Origin: Tous-C4FEB sp044356555
Lineage (GTDB): Bacteria > Verrucomicrobiota > Verrucomicrobiia > Opitutales > Opitutaceae
Length of the DNA: 64,000 nt
Direction: 5' to 3'
NCBI GenBank assembly: GCA_044356555.1
Contig: JBIKWB010000005.1
Span: forward strand, 62,001 to 126,000
Every line of letters starts with the position of its first letter. Position 1 is the stretch's first letter. Positions 17,249 through 25,443 of this stretch are shown here, piece by piece. The notes beneath the pieces are model-generated. The model saw only the letters and a program-made list of their open reading frames with translations, was not told the origin of the DNA and did not search any database. Both the position numbers and the translations under genes were made by a program.

Positions 17249-18532
17249 ATGACTCTTACGCCAATTTCTGCCTGGTGGTTGCTGGTTTTGGCCTGTCCCG
17301 TGTTGTTCGCGGGCGAGGCCCTGTTGCGGCGGGTGCCTGCACTTGTGCGGTGCAATATCCCGGCATCGGTGACGGGTGGGCTATTGGCGGCGGCTCTGGT
17401 CCTCGGCTTGCAGGCGACGGGGCTGTTGCAGATTTCGTGGCAGACGCGCGTCACGGCGGGATGGTGGACTTGGCTGGCGACGCCCGAGCCCGAGTGGTTT
17501 TCGCGGCCGGCCAAGGCGGTCAATTTGCCGCTGCTCGTCGGATTTTTTACCTGCGTGGGTTTGGCGGCGCCGTTGAGCATTCTGCGCACGGGCGGACGGG
17601 CGCTGGTGATTCTGCTGGGGGCGGCGACGACGTTGGCGGTGTTGCAGAATTTCGTGGGCGTCGGGCTGGCGAAGGCGTTGGACGCGCCGCCGTTGCTCGG
17701 CGTCGTTTGCGGCTCGCTCACGCTGGTGGGCGGACACGGCACGGTGCTGGGTTTTGCGTCGCGGTTTGAAGAGGCCGGGTTTGCGGCGGCGGCAACGGTG
17801 GGCGCGGCGGCGGCGACGTTCGGTCTGGTGGCGAGCGGCCTGCTGGCGGGGCCGCTCGCGGAATGGTTGCTGCGGCGTCGAGGGCTCGTAGTGACGGGTG
17901 TTGAAAACAGGGGCGGCGGGCCGGAGGTTTCGAGAACGGGTTTAATCGGAGAAGTGCGGGAATTTCTCTCCGAGCCAAAAACGGCGGTGGTTCACCTATT
18001 GCTCGTTGCGGTGTGCATCAAAGCGGGGGCGTGGGTGAGCTTCGGTCTGGTAAATCTGGGCGCGGCGTTTCCGGCCTACATGGGCGCGCTGCTCGTGGGG
18101 CTGGCCGTGCGCGCGGCACACGATGCGGCCGGCGGGACATGGCTACGAACCGCGACATTGGTGCGACTCGGCGGATTGCTGCTCGCGCTGTTTCTTGCGG
18201 TGACTTTGACCGCGCTGAATCTCGCGGAATTGGCCAAGGTCGCAGGGCCGATGCTCGTGATCTTGACGGTGAATATCGTGATGACACTCGCGTTTGCCGC
18301 GTTCGTGGTGTGGCCGTTGCTCGGCCGGGATCACGAGGCGGCGGTAATGGTGGCGGGTCTGGTAGGCTTCGGCGTGGGCTCGACGGCGACCGCCGTGGCC
18401 GCGATGAATGCGATCGTGCGTCGCCGCGGACCGGCGCCGCGCGCGCAGGCCATCGTGCCGGCGACCGGCGGCTTCCTGATCGATCTGACTAACGCGCCGA
18501 CGACCACGGCGTTTCTCCAATGGCTACGCTGA
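17249..18532 (+). CDS. Sodium/glutamate symporter-type (GltS) membrane protein
   Basis: A 427-residue inner-membrane protein with about eleven hydrophobic segments. Two family landmarks are visible: the re-entrant motif GSLTLVGGHGT near residue 155, and its C-terminal counterpart GFGVGSTATAVAAMNAI near residue 375. These match the two inverted-repeat halves of GltS. The likely role is Na+-coupled uptake of glutamate or a related acid. The gene is divergent from leuB and overlaps the next gene (D-aminoacylase) by 13 bases. A transporter linked to an acyl-D-amino-acid deacylase suggests import or salvage of an amino-acid product, but this is inference. Confidence 0.87.
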   Translation: MTLTPISAWWLLVLACPVLFAGEALLRRVPALVRCNIPASVTGGLLAAALVLGLQATGLLQISWQTRVTAGWWTWLATPEPEWFSRPAKAVNLPLLVGFFTCVGLAAPLSILRTGGRALVILLGAATTLAVLQNFVGVGLAKALDAPPLLGVVCGSLTLVGGHGTVLGFASRFEEAGFAAAATVGAAAATFGLVASGLLAGPLAEWLLRRRGLVVTGVENRGGGPEVSRTGLIGEVREFLSEPKTAVVHLLLVAVCIKAGAWVSFGLVNLGAAFPAYMGALLVGLAVRAAHDAAGGTWLRTATLVRLGGLLLALFLAVTLTALNLAELAKVAGPMLVILTVNIVMTLAFAAFVVWPLLGRDHEAAVMVAGLVGFGVGSTATAVAAMNAIVRRRGPAPRAQAIVPATGGFLIDLTNAPTTTAFLQWLR

Positions 18533-20097
18533 AACGTTACCTCATCGCCTGTATTCTTCCGACGTTGTCAGTCGTGGCGGCGGAGTTCGATATTTTGATC
18601 CGCGGTGGACGGTTGCTCGATGGCAGTGGGACACCGTGGGTTTATGCGGATCTGGGAATCAAGGGTGACCGAATTGCGGCGGTGGGACGTCTGCAAGGGG
18701 CCTCGGCGAAAACGGTGATCGAGGCGGCGGGGCTATATGTCTCGCCGGGGTTCATTGACGGTCACTCTCATGCGGGGCCGGCGTTGGCCGGCGAGAAATT
18801 GGCGGGCGCGGCGGCGTTGTTGGCGCAGGGAATCACGACCGTATTCGTCAACCCGGATGGCGGTGGTCCCACGGATCTGGTGCTGCAACGCGCGATGATC
18901 GAGCGGCAGCGCCCAGGCGTAAACGTCGCGCAACTCATCGGGCACAACTCCGTGCGGATCGACGTGCTGGGGAACGCCGACCGCGCGCCCACGGAGGCGG
19001 AACAGACGGAGATGAACGGGCTCGTGCGGCGCGCGATGCAGGCGGGGGCGTTTGGGCTTTCGGCCGGGCCGTTCTATACGCCGGGCAATTTTTCGAAAAC
19101 CGAGGAGCACATCGCGCTGGCGCGCGTGGCGGCGGAGTTCGATGGGTTTTACACGAGCCATATCCGCGATGAGAGCGACTACAACGTCGGCTTGGTTGCG
19201 GCGGTCGATGAGTTGATCCGCGTGGCCCGCGAGGCGCAGTTGCCGGGAATCGTCACGCACATCAAGGCGCTGGGGCCGCGGGTTTGGGGGCTTTCTGCGC
19301 AAGTGATTAGAAACATCGACGCGGCGCGGGCGGAGGGTGTGGAGATCTTTGCCGATCAATATCCCTACGAGGCGGGCTCGACGGGACTGACGGCGGCAAT
19401 CGTGCCGGCGTGGGCCCGCGAGGGTGGCGACGGGGCGTTGCGCGCGCGATTGGCCAACGCGGAGACGCGCGCTCAAATTCGGACCGAGATGCTCGAAAAC
19501 ATCGAGCGACGCGCCGGGGCGGCGAAAATCATGATCAGCCGGCATCGGGCCGATCCGACATTAGAGGGGCGAAGGCTTGATGAAATCGCGCGCGCGCAGG
19601 TGCTCGAACCGGTCGATGCGGCGATCGGGATCATCCGGGCCGGCGGAGCGTCGATCGTTACGTTTGTGATGGGAGAGGAAGACATCCGTCGGTTCATGGT
19701 GCAGCCCTGGACGATGACGTGCTCCGACGGCGAGTTGGTCGCGCTCGGCGACGGGGTGCCGCATCCGAGGGCGTTTGGAGCGTTTCCGCGCAAGCTGCGC
19801 CGCTACGTGGTCGAGGAGCAGGTGCTCACGTTGGAACGCGCGATCCACTCGATGACGGGATTGCCGGCGACGGTGTTTCGATTGCCGGAGCGCGGCGTGC
19901 TGCGGGTCGGGGCCATGGCGGACGTAGCGGTCTTCGATCTGGCCGCGGTGCGGGACCTCGCGACGTATGAAGATCCCCATCACCACTCCGAAGGCATGAA
20001 AGTTGTCATTGTGAACGGCCGCGTGGCCCTGGACGGCGGCAAGGTCACCGGCGAGCGGGCGGGACGCGTTTTGGCGAAGACGGTCCAAGGGAAGTGA
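18520..20097 (+). CDS. Exported N-acyl-D-amino-acid deacylase (D-aminoacylase family)
   Basis: A 525-residue amidohydrolase-fold enzyme. The N-terminus (MATLKRYLIACILPTLSVVAA) is a signal peptide. The body has the family order: DILIRGGRLLDGSGTPW, metal ligands in IDGHSHAG, AFGLSAGPFYTPG, HIRDESDY, VTHIKALG, DQYPYEAGS and the late CSDGELVALGDG. It ends with the composite beta-sandwich region MADVAVFDL. These enzymes release D-amino acids from N-acyl or dipeptide forms. The gene overlaps both neighbours (13 and 4 bases), so it is part of a tight operon from 17249 to 22507. Confidence 0.9.
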   Translation: MATLKRYLIACILPTLSVVAAEFDILIRGGRLLDGSGTPWVYADLGIKGDRIAAVGRLQGASAKTVIEAAGLYVSPGFIDGHSHAGPALAGEKLAGAAALLAQGITTVFVNPDGGGPTDLVLQRAMIERQRPGVNVAQLIGHNSVRIDVLGNADRAPTEAEQTEMNGLVRRAMQAGAFGLSAGPFYTPGNFSKTEEHIALARVAAEFDGFYTSHIRDESDYNVGLVAAVDELIRVAREAQLPGIVTHIKALGPRVWGLSAQVIRNIDAARAEGVEIFADQYPYEAGSTGLTAAIVPAWAREGGDGALRARLANAETRAQIRTEMLENIERRAGAAKIMISRHRADPTLEGRRLDEIARAQVLEPVDAAIGIIRAGGASIVTFVMGEEDIRRFMVQPWTMTCSDGELVALGDGVPHPRAFGAFPRKLRRYVVEEQVLTLERAIHSMTGLPATVFRLPERGVLRVGAMADVAVFDLAAVRDLATYEDPHHHSEGMKVVIVNGRVALDGGKVTGERAGRVLAKTVQGK

Positions 20098-20783
20098 CCG
20101 GGCGTTTTCACGATTGCACGACGGGGAAAAGCCCGTGGATTGACGGCGTGAACTTGCATGTGTTGCCCGCCGGGCCGATCCAGACCAACGCGTATTTGCT
20201 GACCGCGCCCGAGCGTGGTGAGGCGTTCCTCATCGACGCGCCGGGCGATGTCTGGGCGGACGTCGCTTCGATTTTGGCCAGCGAGAAATGCACGCTGACC
20301 GAGCTCTGGCTGACGCACGGCCATTGGGATCACACGCAGGGCGGAGCCGAGGTCGTGCGCGAGTCCGGGGCCAAGGTGCGGGCGCACCGCGACGACCAAG
20401 TGCTGATCGAGACGCCCCAGGTGATGAGTGCGTTCCTCGACCGCGGGATCAAGCTGGAGCCGATCAAGGTCGATCACTGGATCGCCCAAGGCGAGCGGCT
20501 CGCGGCCCTCGGCTTGACGGTCGAGGTGCGGCATGTGCCGGGGCACTGTCCGGGGAACGTGTTGTTCTATTTCGAAAAGGCGGGAGCCGCGTTTGTGGGC
20601 GACGCGTTGTTCAACGGCAGCATTGGCCGGACGGATTTGCCGTTGGGCAACCACGCGCAACTGGAAGCCTCTATCCGCGCGCAGATTTATTCGTTGCCAC
20701 CGGCGACGACGGTTTACCCCGGCCACGGCGAACCGACGACGGTGGGTCAGGAGATGAAGCACAACCCGTATGTCCGCGGCTGA
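20094..20783 (+). CDS. MBL-fold metallo-hydrolase (glyoxalase II-like)
   Basis: A 229-residue metallo-beta-lactamase-fold protein. The metal ligands are THGHWDH, His in VPGHCPGN, Asp in VGDALF and His in PGHGEPT, all intact. The small size and the motif GPIQTNAYLL match the YcbL group of glyoxalase II-like hydrolases. The GTG at 20094 overlaps the previous stop. A second GTG at 20148 (VNLHVLPAGPIQ) fits family N-termini better and may be the true start. It overlaps ribD by 14 bases. The substrate is unknown, probably a thioester or similar. Confidence 0.88.
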   Translation: MTGRFHDCTTGKSPWIDGVNLHVLPAGPIQTNAYLLTAPERGEAFLIDAPGDVWADVASILASEKCTLTELWLTHGHWDHTQGGAEVVRESGAKVRAHRDDQVLIETPQVMSAFLDRGIKLEPIKVDHWIAQGERLAALGLTVEVRHVPGHCPGNVLFYFEKAGAAFVGDALFNGSIGRTDLPLGNHAQLEASIRAQIYSLPPATTVYPGHGEPTTVGQEMKHNPYVRG

Positions 20784-21930
20784 GCACGAGATTTTCATGC
20801 GGCGAGCGCTGGGCGTCGCGCGCCGTGTCTGGGGCACGACACACCCGAACCCCATGGTCGGAGCGGTGATCGTCGAAGAAGGGCGGGTGGTGGCCGAGGG
20901 TGCGACCGCGCCAGATGGCGGGCCCCATGCCGAGCGTTTGGCGCTCATGGCGTACGGAAAACCGCCGCGACCGGGCGCCACGCTCTACGTGACGTTGGAG
21001 CCTTGCTGCACGCACGGGCGCACGGGCGCGTGCACGGAGGCGATCATCGCTTCGGGGATCAAGCGCGTCGTCGTGGGTGCGACGGATCCGTTTCCCGCGC
21101 ACCAAGGGCACGGCTTCGGAGTGTTGCGGGCTGCGGGCATCGAGGTGATCACGGGCGTGTTGGAGCGCGAGTGCGCGGATCTGAACCTGATTTTCAACCA
21201 CTGGGTGACGCGGCAACAGCCGTTGATCGCGGCCAAGGCGGCGGTGACCCTTGATGGACGCACGGCGTGTCGCACGGGAGATTCACAGTGGATCACGGGG
21301 GAGGAGGCGCGGGCCGACGTGCACCGTTGGCGCCGGTTGTTTCCGGCGATCGCGGTGGGCGCGGGGACGGTGCTGAAGGACAACCCCCGGCTGACGGCGC
21401 GGATGGAAGGTCAGGACGTGTGGTGTCCGCTGCGGTTTATTTTCGACGGGCGGCTGCGCACGGTGAGTGACCGGTTTGTGCCGCACGTTTATGCCGATGA
21501 ATTCCGGGCGAGGACGATCGTGGTGACCACGACCAATGCGGGGCAAGGTTACGTGCGGAAGCTGCGGGATATGGGCGTGCAGGTGTGGGTGTGTGAATCG
21601 CAGACCCAGCGCGTAACTTGGGCGGAGTTTCGCCGGCGTTGCGTCGAGGCACGGTTGAGCGGCGTTTACGTGGAGGGTGGGGCGCAGTTGATGAGTCAGC
21701 TCGTGCAGGAGCGGCAGCTGGACTATTTGTTTCTTTATCGCGCGCCGGTGTTGCTGGCGGATGAACGGGCCAAGCCGATGCTCACCGGACTCCGGACGGA
21801 AAACCTCGCGCAGGCGCTGCGGTTGGCCGACGTGCGATCTGAAATCTACGGGGACGACGTGCTCACGCGCGGCTGCGTGACGTACCCGCCGAAGCTCTCG
21901 ATTGATGAAACTGTATTTAGCCTCGGGTAA
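20770..21930 (+). CDS. ribD: Bifunctional riboflavin biosynthesis deaminase/reductase
   Basis: A 386-residue two-domain enzyme for the second and third steps of riboflavin synthesis. The N-terminal cytidine-deaminase-like domain has the zinc site GGPHAE (His53) and PCCTHGRTGAC (Cys79, Cys88). The C-terminal DHFR-like reductase domain starts at LIAAKAAVTLDGRTA, with GDSQWITGEEARADVHRWR and the NADPH-region GGAQL. Riboflavin synthase lies apart, at 52.4 kb. Overlaps with both neighbours place it in the same operon as the MBL hydrolase and rdgB. Confidence 0.96.
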   Translation: MSAAEHEIFMRRALGVARRVWGTTHPNPMVGAVIVEEGRVVAEGATAPDGGPHAERLALMAYGKPPRPGATLYVTLEPCCTHGRTGACTEAIIASGIKRVVVGATDPFPAHQGHGFGVLRAAGIEVITGVLERECADLNLIFNHWVTRQQPLIAAKAAVTLDGRTACRTGDSQWITGEEARADVHRWRRLFPAIAVGAGTVLKDNPRLTARMEGQDVWCPLRFIFDGRLRTVSDRFVPHVYADEFRARTIVVTTTNAGQGYVRKLRDMGVQVWVCESQTQRVTWAEFRRRCVEARLSGVYVEGGAQLMSQLVQERQLDYLFLYRAPVLLADERAKPMLTGLRTENLAQALRLADVRSEIYGDDVLTRGCVTYPPKLSIDETVFSLG

Positions 21931-22507
21931 CGCGCACAAGGCGGCGGAACTACAGGGACTCGCGACAGCGGGAGGCCTGAACGTGGAGATTGTCACGGCG
22001 CGCGCCGTCGGCGGAATGCCCGAGGTCGTGGAAGACTCGGGGACGTTCGTCGGCAACGCGCGGAAGAAGGCGCGGGCGCTATGGGAGAGATTACCGGCGG
22101 GATCGTGGGCGCTCGCAGACGACAGCGGTCTTTGTGTCGATGCGCTGAACGGCGGGCCGGGGGTGGAGTCCGCGTATTTCGCCGGGCCGCAGGGTGACGG
22201 CGCGGCCAACTTGGCCAAGCTGGTGACCGTGATGCGCGAGGTGCCGCAAGGAAGTCGCGGCGCAAAATTTGTGTGCGTGCTGCTGGTGTGCGGGCCGGGC
22301 GGAGAAGAGAAAATTTTCGAGGGCGAGAGCGCAGGGCAGCTGGCCTACGAGCCAAAGGGTGGGGCGGGTTTTGGGTATGATCCGTTGTTTGTGCCGGCGG
22401 GACACGAGCACAGTTTTTCGGAGCTCGGCGACGCGGTGAAGGCCGGCATCAGCCATCGCGCGCGAGCTTGGGCGAGGTTGGCGGAATGGGTGCGGGATGG
22501 GGCGTAG
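21905..22507 (+). CDS. rdgB: XTP/dITP diphosphatase
   Basis: A 200-residue Ham1/RdgB pyrophosphatase that removes non-canonical purine nucleotides. The start MKLYLASGNAHKAAEL at 21905 is typical (family SGNxxK motif), followed by VVEDSGTFVGNARKKA, the Asp-containing ALADDSGLCVDALNG, and the C-terminal GGAGFGYDPLFVP and SHRARA. It begins 26 bases inside the 3' end of ribD and is the last gene of the operon. An inverted repeat follows at 22591. Confidence 0.96.
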   Translation: MKLYLASGNAHKAAELQGLATAGGLNVEIVTARAVGGMPEVVEDSGTFVGNARKKARALWERLPAGSWALADDSGLCVDALNGGPGVESAYFAGPQGDGAANLAKLVTVMREVPQGSRGAKFVCVLLVCGPGGEEKIFEGESAGQLAYEPKGGAGFGYDPLFVPAGHEHSFSELGDAVKAGISHRARAWARLAEWVRDGA

Positions 22508-22590
22508 GGCCTCACTAAAACTTTGGTTTTCCTTCCGCGGATTACCGATACGAGGTCTTGGCCCTTCCCTTGGCTTGGGCGTGGGCTGGG

Positions 22591-22614
22591 AGGGCGGGTC
22601 GGAGACCCCGCCCT
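22591..22614. repeat. Inverted repeat between convergent rdgB and PQQ dehydrogenase genes
   Basis: AGGGCGGG and CCCGCCCT form an 8-bp stem around an eight-base loop. It covers the stop codon of the PQQ dehydrogenase and lies 84 bases after rdgB. It could act as a bidirectional terminator hairpin, though no T-tract follows. Its GGGCGGG...CCCGCCC form looks like a repeated intergenic palindrome. Confidence 0.5.
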
Positions 22615-24775
22615 ACTTTGTAGGGAGCGCGAAAGCCACGTAGGCATCGCCGGGGCCGCTAGCGCCGCCGACGCGGCCGCCGCCGGTGGCGGTGATGACC
22701 ACGAACTGGCGACCGTCCACTTCGTAGATCGCGGGCGCGGCCGTGCCCGCGAAGGGGAGCTTTGCAGACCAGAGTTCGGCGCCGTTATCAGCGTCGAAGG
22801 CACGGAGTTTTTCGTCGGCGGTGCCGGCGACGAAGACGAGGCCGCCGGCGGTCACGCTCGCGCCGCCGAGGTTGTGCGCGCCGGTCTTGGGTACGCCGGC
22901 TTTCGCGAGTTCGGGGTGTTCGCCGAGCGGGGCGCGCCAGAGAATTTTACCGGTGTTGAGATCGTAGCAGTTGAGCAAACCCCAGGGCGGCTTGATCCCG
23001 GGGTAGCCCTCGTGGTCGTTGAGGAAACCGAAACCGTTGAAGAAATAGCGCGGGTTGTCCGTGGCGCCGGGGCCACCGCCACCGGAGCGCGAGGGCGGTT
23101 GGTTGCGGCGCAGGAGAAAATCGACGAGGTCGCGGCGCTGGGCGGCGTCGGGCACGAGGTTGGGCGGCATAACGCCGCGGCCTTTGACGATGATCTCCTC
23201 GACGGCGGCGTCGGTCATGCGCGCCTTCAGGCCGAGAAGCGGTGGGACCATCCCGACGCCTTGGCGGTTGGGCGCGTGGCACGAGGCACAGCGCTCGATG
23301 TAAAGGGTCTCGCCGGCTGATGGAGGAAACTTCGGGTCACGTTCGCGCTCGTCGTTGGCGATGACGGTGATTTTGGAAACGACCCGATTGGAGGTCACGT
23401 AGAGCCGGCCGGTAGGGACATCAACGGCGGCACCGGACCACTCGGCACCGCCGCGGGAGCCGGTGAAGAGATTCGATTTTCCCTCAACGAAGGGCTGGAA
23501 AAAACCGTAGGTCGAGCGCGCGACCTGCGCCTCGACGAAGGCGCGCGCTTCCGGATTTCGCTCGGTGATGTCGGCCGGATCAAAGCCCATGCGCGAGATG
23601 GGCTCGGGCAGTTCGGGATCGGGTTGATAGTCGGCGGTGCGTTCGCCGGGCAGCAGGGAGACGGGGGCGCGGCGAAGGCGCACGGGGAACACGGGTTGGC
23701 CGGTAACGCGGTCGAGGACGAAGATGTGGCCGGCTTTGGAGAGGCTGGTCACGACATCGACCCGGCGGCCGTCGCGCGTGATGGTGAGGAGATTGGGCGG
23801 GGCGCAGACGTCGAGATCCCAAATGTCGTGGCGCACGTCTTGGAAGTGCCAGCGGCGTTCGCCGGTGAGCACATCGAGCGCGACGACGCAGTTGCTGAAG
23901 AGATTGTCGCCGAGGCGGTCGACGCCGACCATGTCGGGGCGCGGGGCGCCAAAGGCGACGAACGCGAGCCCTCGGGTATCGTCAATGGAAAGACCGCTCC
24001 AGCCGTTGGCGCCGGCGCGGGGTTCGACCCAAGTCTCGGCGCCGAAGTCGGTATCGCGCGCAATGGAGCGAAATCGCCAGAGTTGTTGGCCGGTGCGCAC
24101 GTCGTAGCCGAAGGCATCGCCGAAGAGACCCGTCGTCACGAAGACGTGGCGGAAGATCGCGCCCGCGGCCGTGGTCCCGGTGGGGAGCAAGGTGCGTCCG
24201 GCCGCCCCGAACGAGGCGAGGGGTTCGCCGGTTTTTGGATCCAGGGCGTAGATGAAATCTCCGGCGCCGACGAGCAGGCGCGCAGAGTTTTCGGCGTCGC
24301 CGGGCCAGTAAACGAGGCCGCGGCGGGCGGGGTCGTCTTGGAGTCGTTTGGAAGTTGGATTGTCCGCTAGGGGGCGCCGCCAGAGCTCGCGGCCGGTGGC
24401 GGCGTCGAGCGCGACGAGGGCACGGCCGGGAGTCGGGGCATAGAGCACGCCGTCGACGATGATGGGCGTGCATTGGATGTTGGACGCGCCGTCGCCGGCG
24501 CGAAACGTCCAAGCGGGAGCAAGGTCTTTGATGTTCTCGCGGGTGATCTGGGTTAGCGCGGAGTAGCGGCGGGAGGCGTTGTCACCCTGCGAGCGGGGCC
24601 ACGTTTTCGAGTCGGCGTGGTCGGGCGCGGCAGGAGCGAGCGAGGCCGGGTCGGCGGCGGGGATGAACCGGAATTCGGGAAGCGCGGCGCGGGCGACCGG
24701 ATCATCGAGGGACGCGGTGGGTGCGGCACCGGCAAGCGGCGGCAGGGCAACGAGGGCCAGCAGGAGAAAGCGCAT
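22613..24775 (-). CDS. PQQ-dependent dehydrogenase with inserted cytochrome c domain
   Basis: A 720-residue exported quinoprotein. It has a signal peptide (MRFLLLALVALPPLAGA), followed by a PQQ beta-propeller starting at WPRSQGDNASRRYSAL with repeated W-motifs (for example ALDAATGRELWRRP, DVLTGERRWHFQ) and HDIWDLDVCAPPNLL near the cofactor. Around residues 490-560 a class I cytochrome c domain is inserted with haem motif CASCH and axial Met in GVMPPN. The propeller then resumes (GGASVTAGGLVFVAGT). This architecture oxidises alcohols or sugars in the periplasm and passes electrons to the built-in haem. The substrate is unknown. It starts 14 bases after a response regulator gene, so expression is tied to that two-component system. 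Confidence 0.9.
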   Translation of the reverse strand: MRFLLLALVALPPLAGAAPTASLDDPVARAALPEFRFIPAADPASLAPAAPDHADSKTWPRSQGDNASRRYSALTQITRENIKDLAPAWTFRAGDGASNIQCTPIIVDGVLYAPTPGRALVALDAATGRELWRRPLADNPTSKRLQDDPARRGLVYWPGDAENSARLLVGAGDFIYALDPKTGEPLASFGAAGRTLLPTGTTAAGAIFRHVFVTTGLFGDAFGYDVRTGQQLWRFRSIARDTDFGAETWVEPRAGANGWSGLSIDDTRGLAFVAFGAPRPDMVGVDRLGDNLFSNCVVALDVLTGERRWHFQDVRHDIWDLDVCAPPNLLTITRDGRRVDVVTSLSKAGHIFVLDRVTGQPVFPVRLRRAPVSLLPGERTADYQPDPELPEPISRMGFDPADITERNPEARAFVEAQVARSTYGFFQPFVEGKSNLFTGSRGGAEWSGAAVDVPTGRLYVTSNRVVSKITVIANDERERDPKFPPSAGETLYIERCASCHAPNRQGVGMVPPLLGLKARMTDAAVEEIIVKGRGVMPPNLVPDAAQRRDLVDFLLRRNQPPSRSGGGGPGATDNPRYFFNGFGFLNDHEGYPGIKPPWGLLNCYDLNTGKILWRAPLGEHPELAKAGVPKTGAHNLGGASVTAGGLVFVAGTADEKLRAFDADNGAELWSAKLPFAGTAAPAIYEVDGRQFVVITATGGGRVGGASGPGDAYVAFALPTK

Positions 24776-24789
24776 GACAGATGGTGCCG

Positions 24790-25443
24790 CTAGGGCTGGC
24801 GTTGAGCGTAGATGGCGGCGGCTTGGGCGCGGCGGGAGACGTGGAGTTTTTCGAAGATATTGCTGAGGTAGTTTTTCACGGTCTTTTCCGTGAGGTTCAT
24901 TTCGTTGCCGGCCTCTTTGTTGGTTTTGCCCTGAGCGATGAGCGCGAGCACCCGGCTTTCCTGCGGCGAGAGGCTGGCGAGCACGTCGCGCGTTGGGCCA
25001 CCCGCTTTCATGAATTGCATGACACGCGCGGTCACGGCGGGGTCGAGGATGGACTTGCCGGCGGCGACATCGGTGATCGCCTGAATGAGCGCGCGGCTGT
25101 TGACCTCCTTGAGCAGATAACCGTGGGCGCCGGCACGAATCGCTTCGTCGACCAACGTGTCATCGGCGACCGAGGTGAGCATGAGCACGCGGGTCTCGGG
25201 GAGACGTCGGAGAATCTGGCGGCAGGCGTCGAAACCGGTCCCGTCTGGCAGGCGCAGATCGAGCAGGGCGACGTCGGGTTTGTGCTTCACGCAGGCGGCG
25301 ACACCGGTGGCGACGCTGGAGCCCTCGCCGACGATTTCGAGAGAGCGTTCGGCGCCGAGAAGGGCGCGGAGACCGAGGCGGACAACTTCGCTGTCGTCGA
25401 CCAGGACGAGCCGAATCCGAGGGAGTGCGGGGAGCTGGCTCAT
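24790..25443 (-). CDS. NarL/LuxR-type response regulator
   Basis: A 217-residue regulator. The start at 25443 (MSQLPALPRI) gives a normal receiver domain: Asp17/Asp18 in LVLVDDSE, phosphoacceptor Asp62 in LLDLRLP, and Lys in YLLKEV. The C-terminal LuxR HTH is about residues 150-210 (LSPQESRVLALIAQGKTNKEA... TEKTVKNYLSNIF). The longer upstream frame is Pro/Arg-rich shadow. It overlaps the sensor kinase gene by four bases and is followed 14 bases later by the PQQ dehydrogenase, its likely target and co-transcribed partner. Confidence 0.95.
   Translation of the reverse strand: MSQLPALPRIRLVLVDDSEVVRLGLRALLGAERSLEIVGEGSSVATGVAACVKHKPDVALLDLRLPDGTGFDACRQILRRLPETRVLMLTSVADDTLVDEAIRAGAHGYLLKEVNSRALIQAITDVAAGKSILDPAVTARVMQFMKAGGPTRDVLASLSPQESRVLALIAQGKTNKEAGNEMNLTEKTVKNYLSNIFEKLHVSRRAQAAAIYAQRQP

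Noticed and set aside
17098..17742. Upstream extension of leuB across the divergent transporter gene
   Set aside because: The frame is open but the added residues are Thr/Pro/Ser-rich and not found in the family; the normal start is at 17097.
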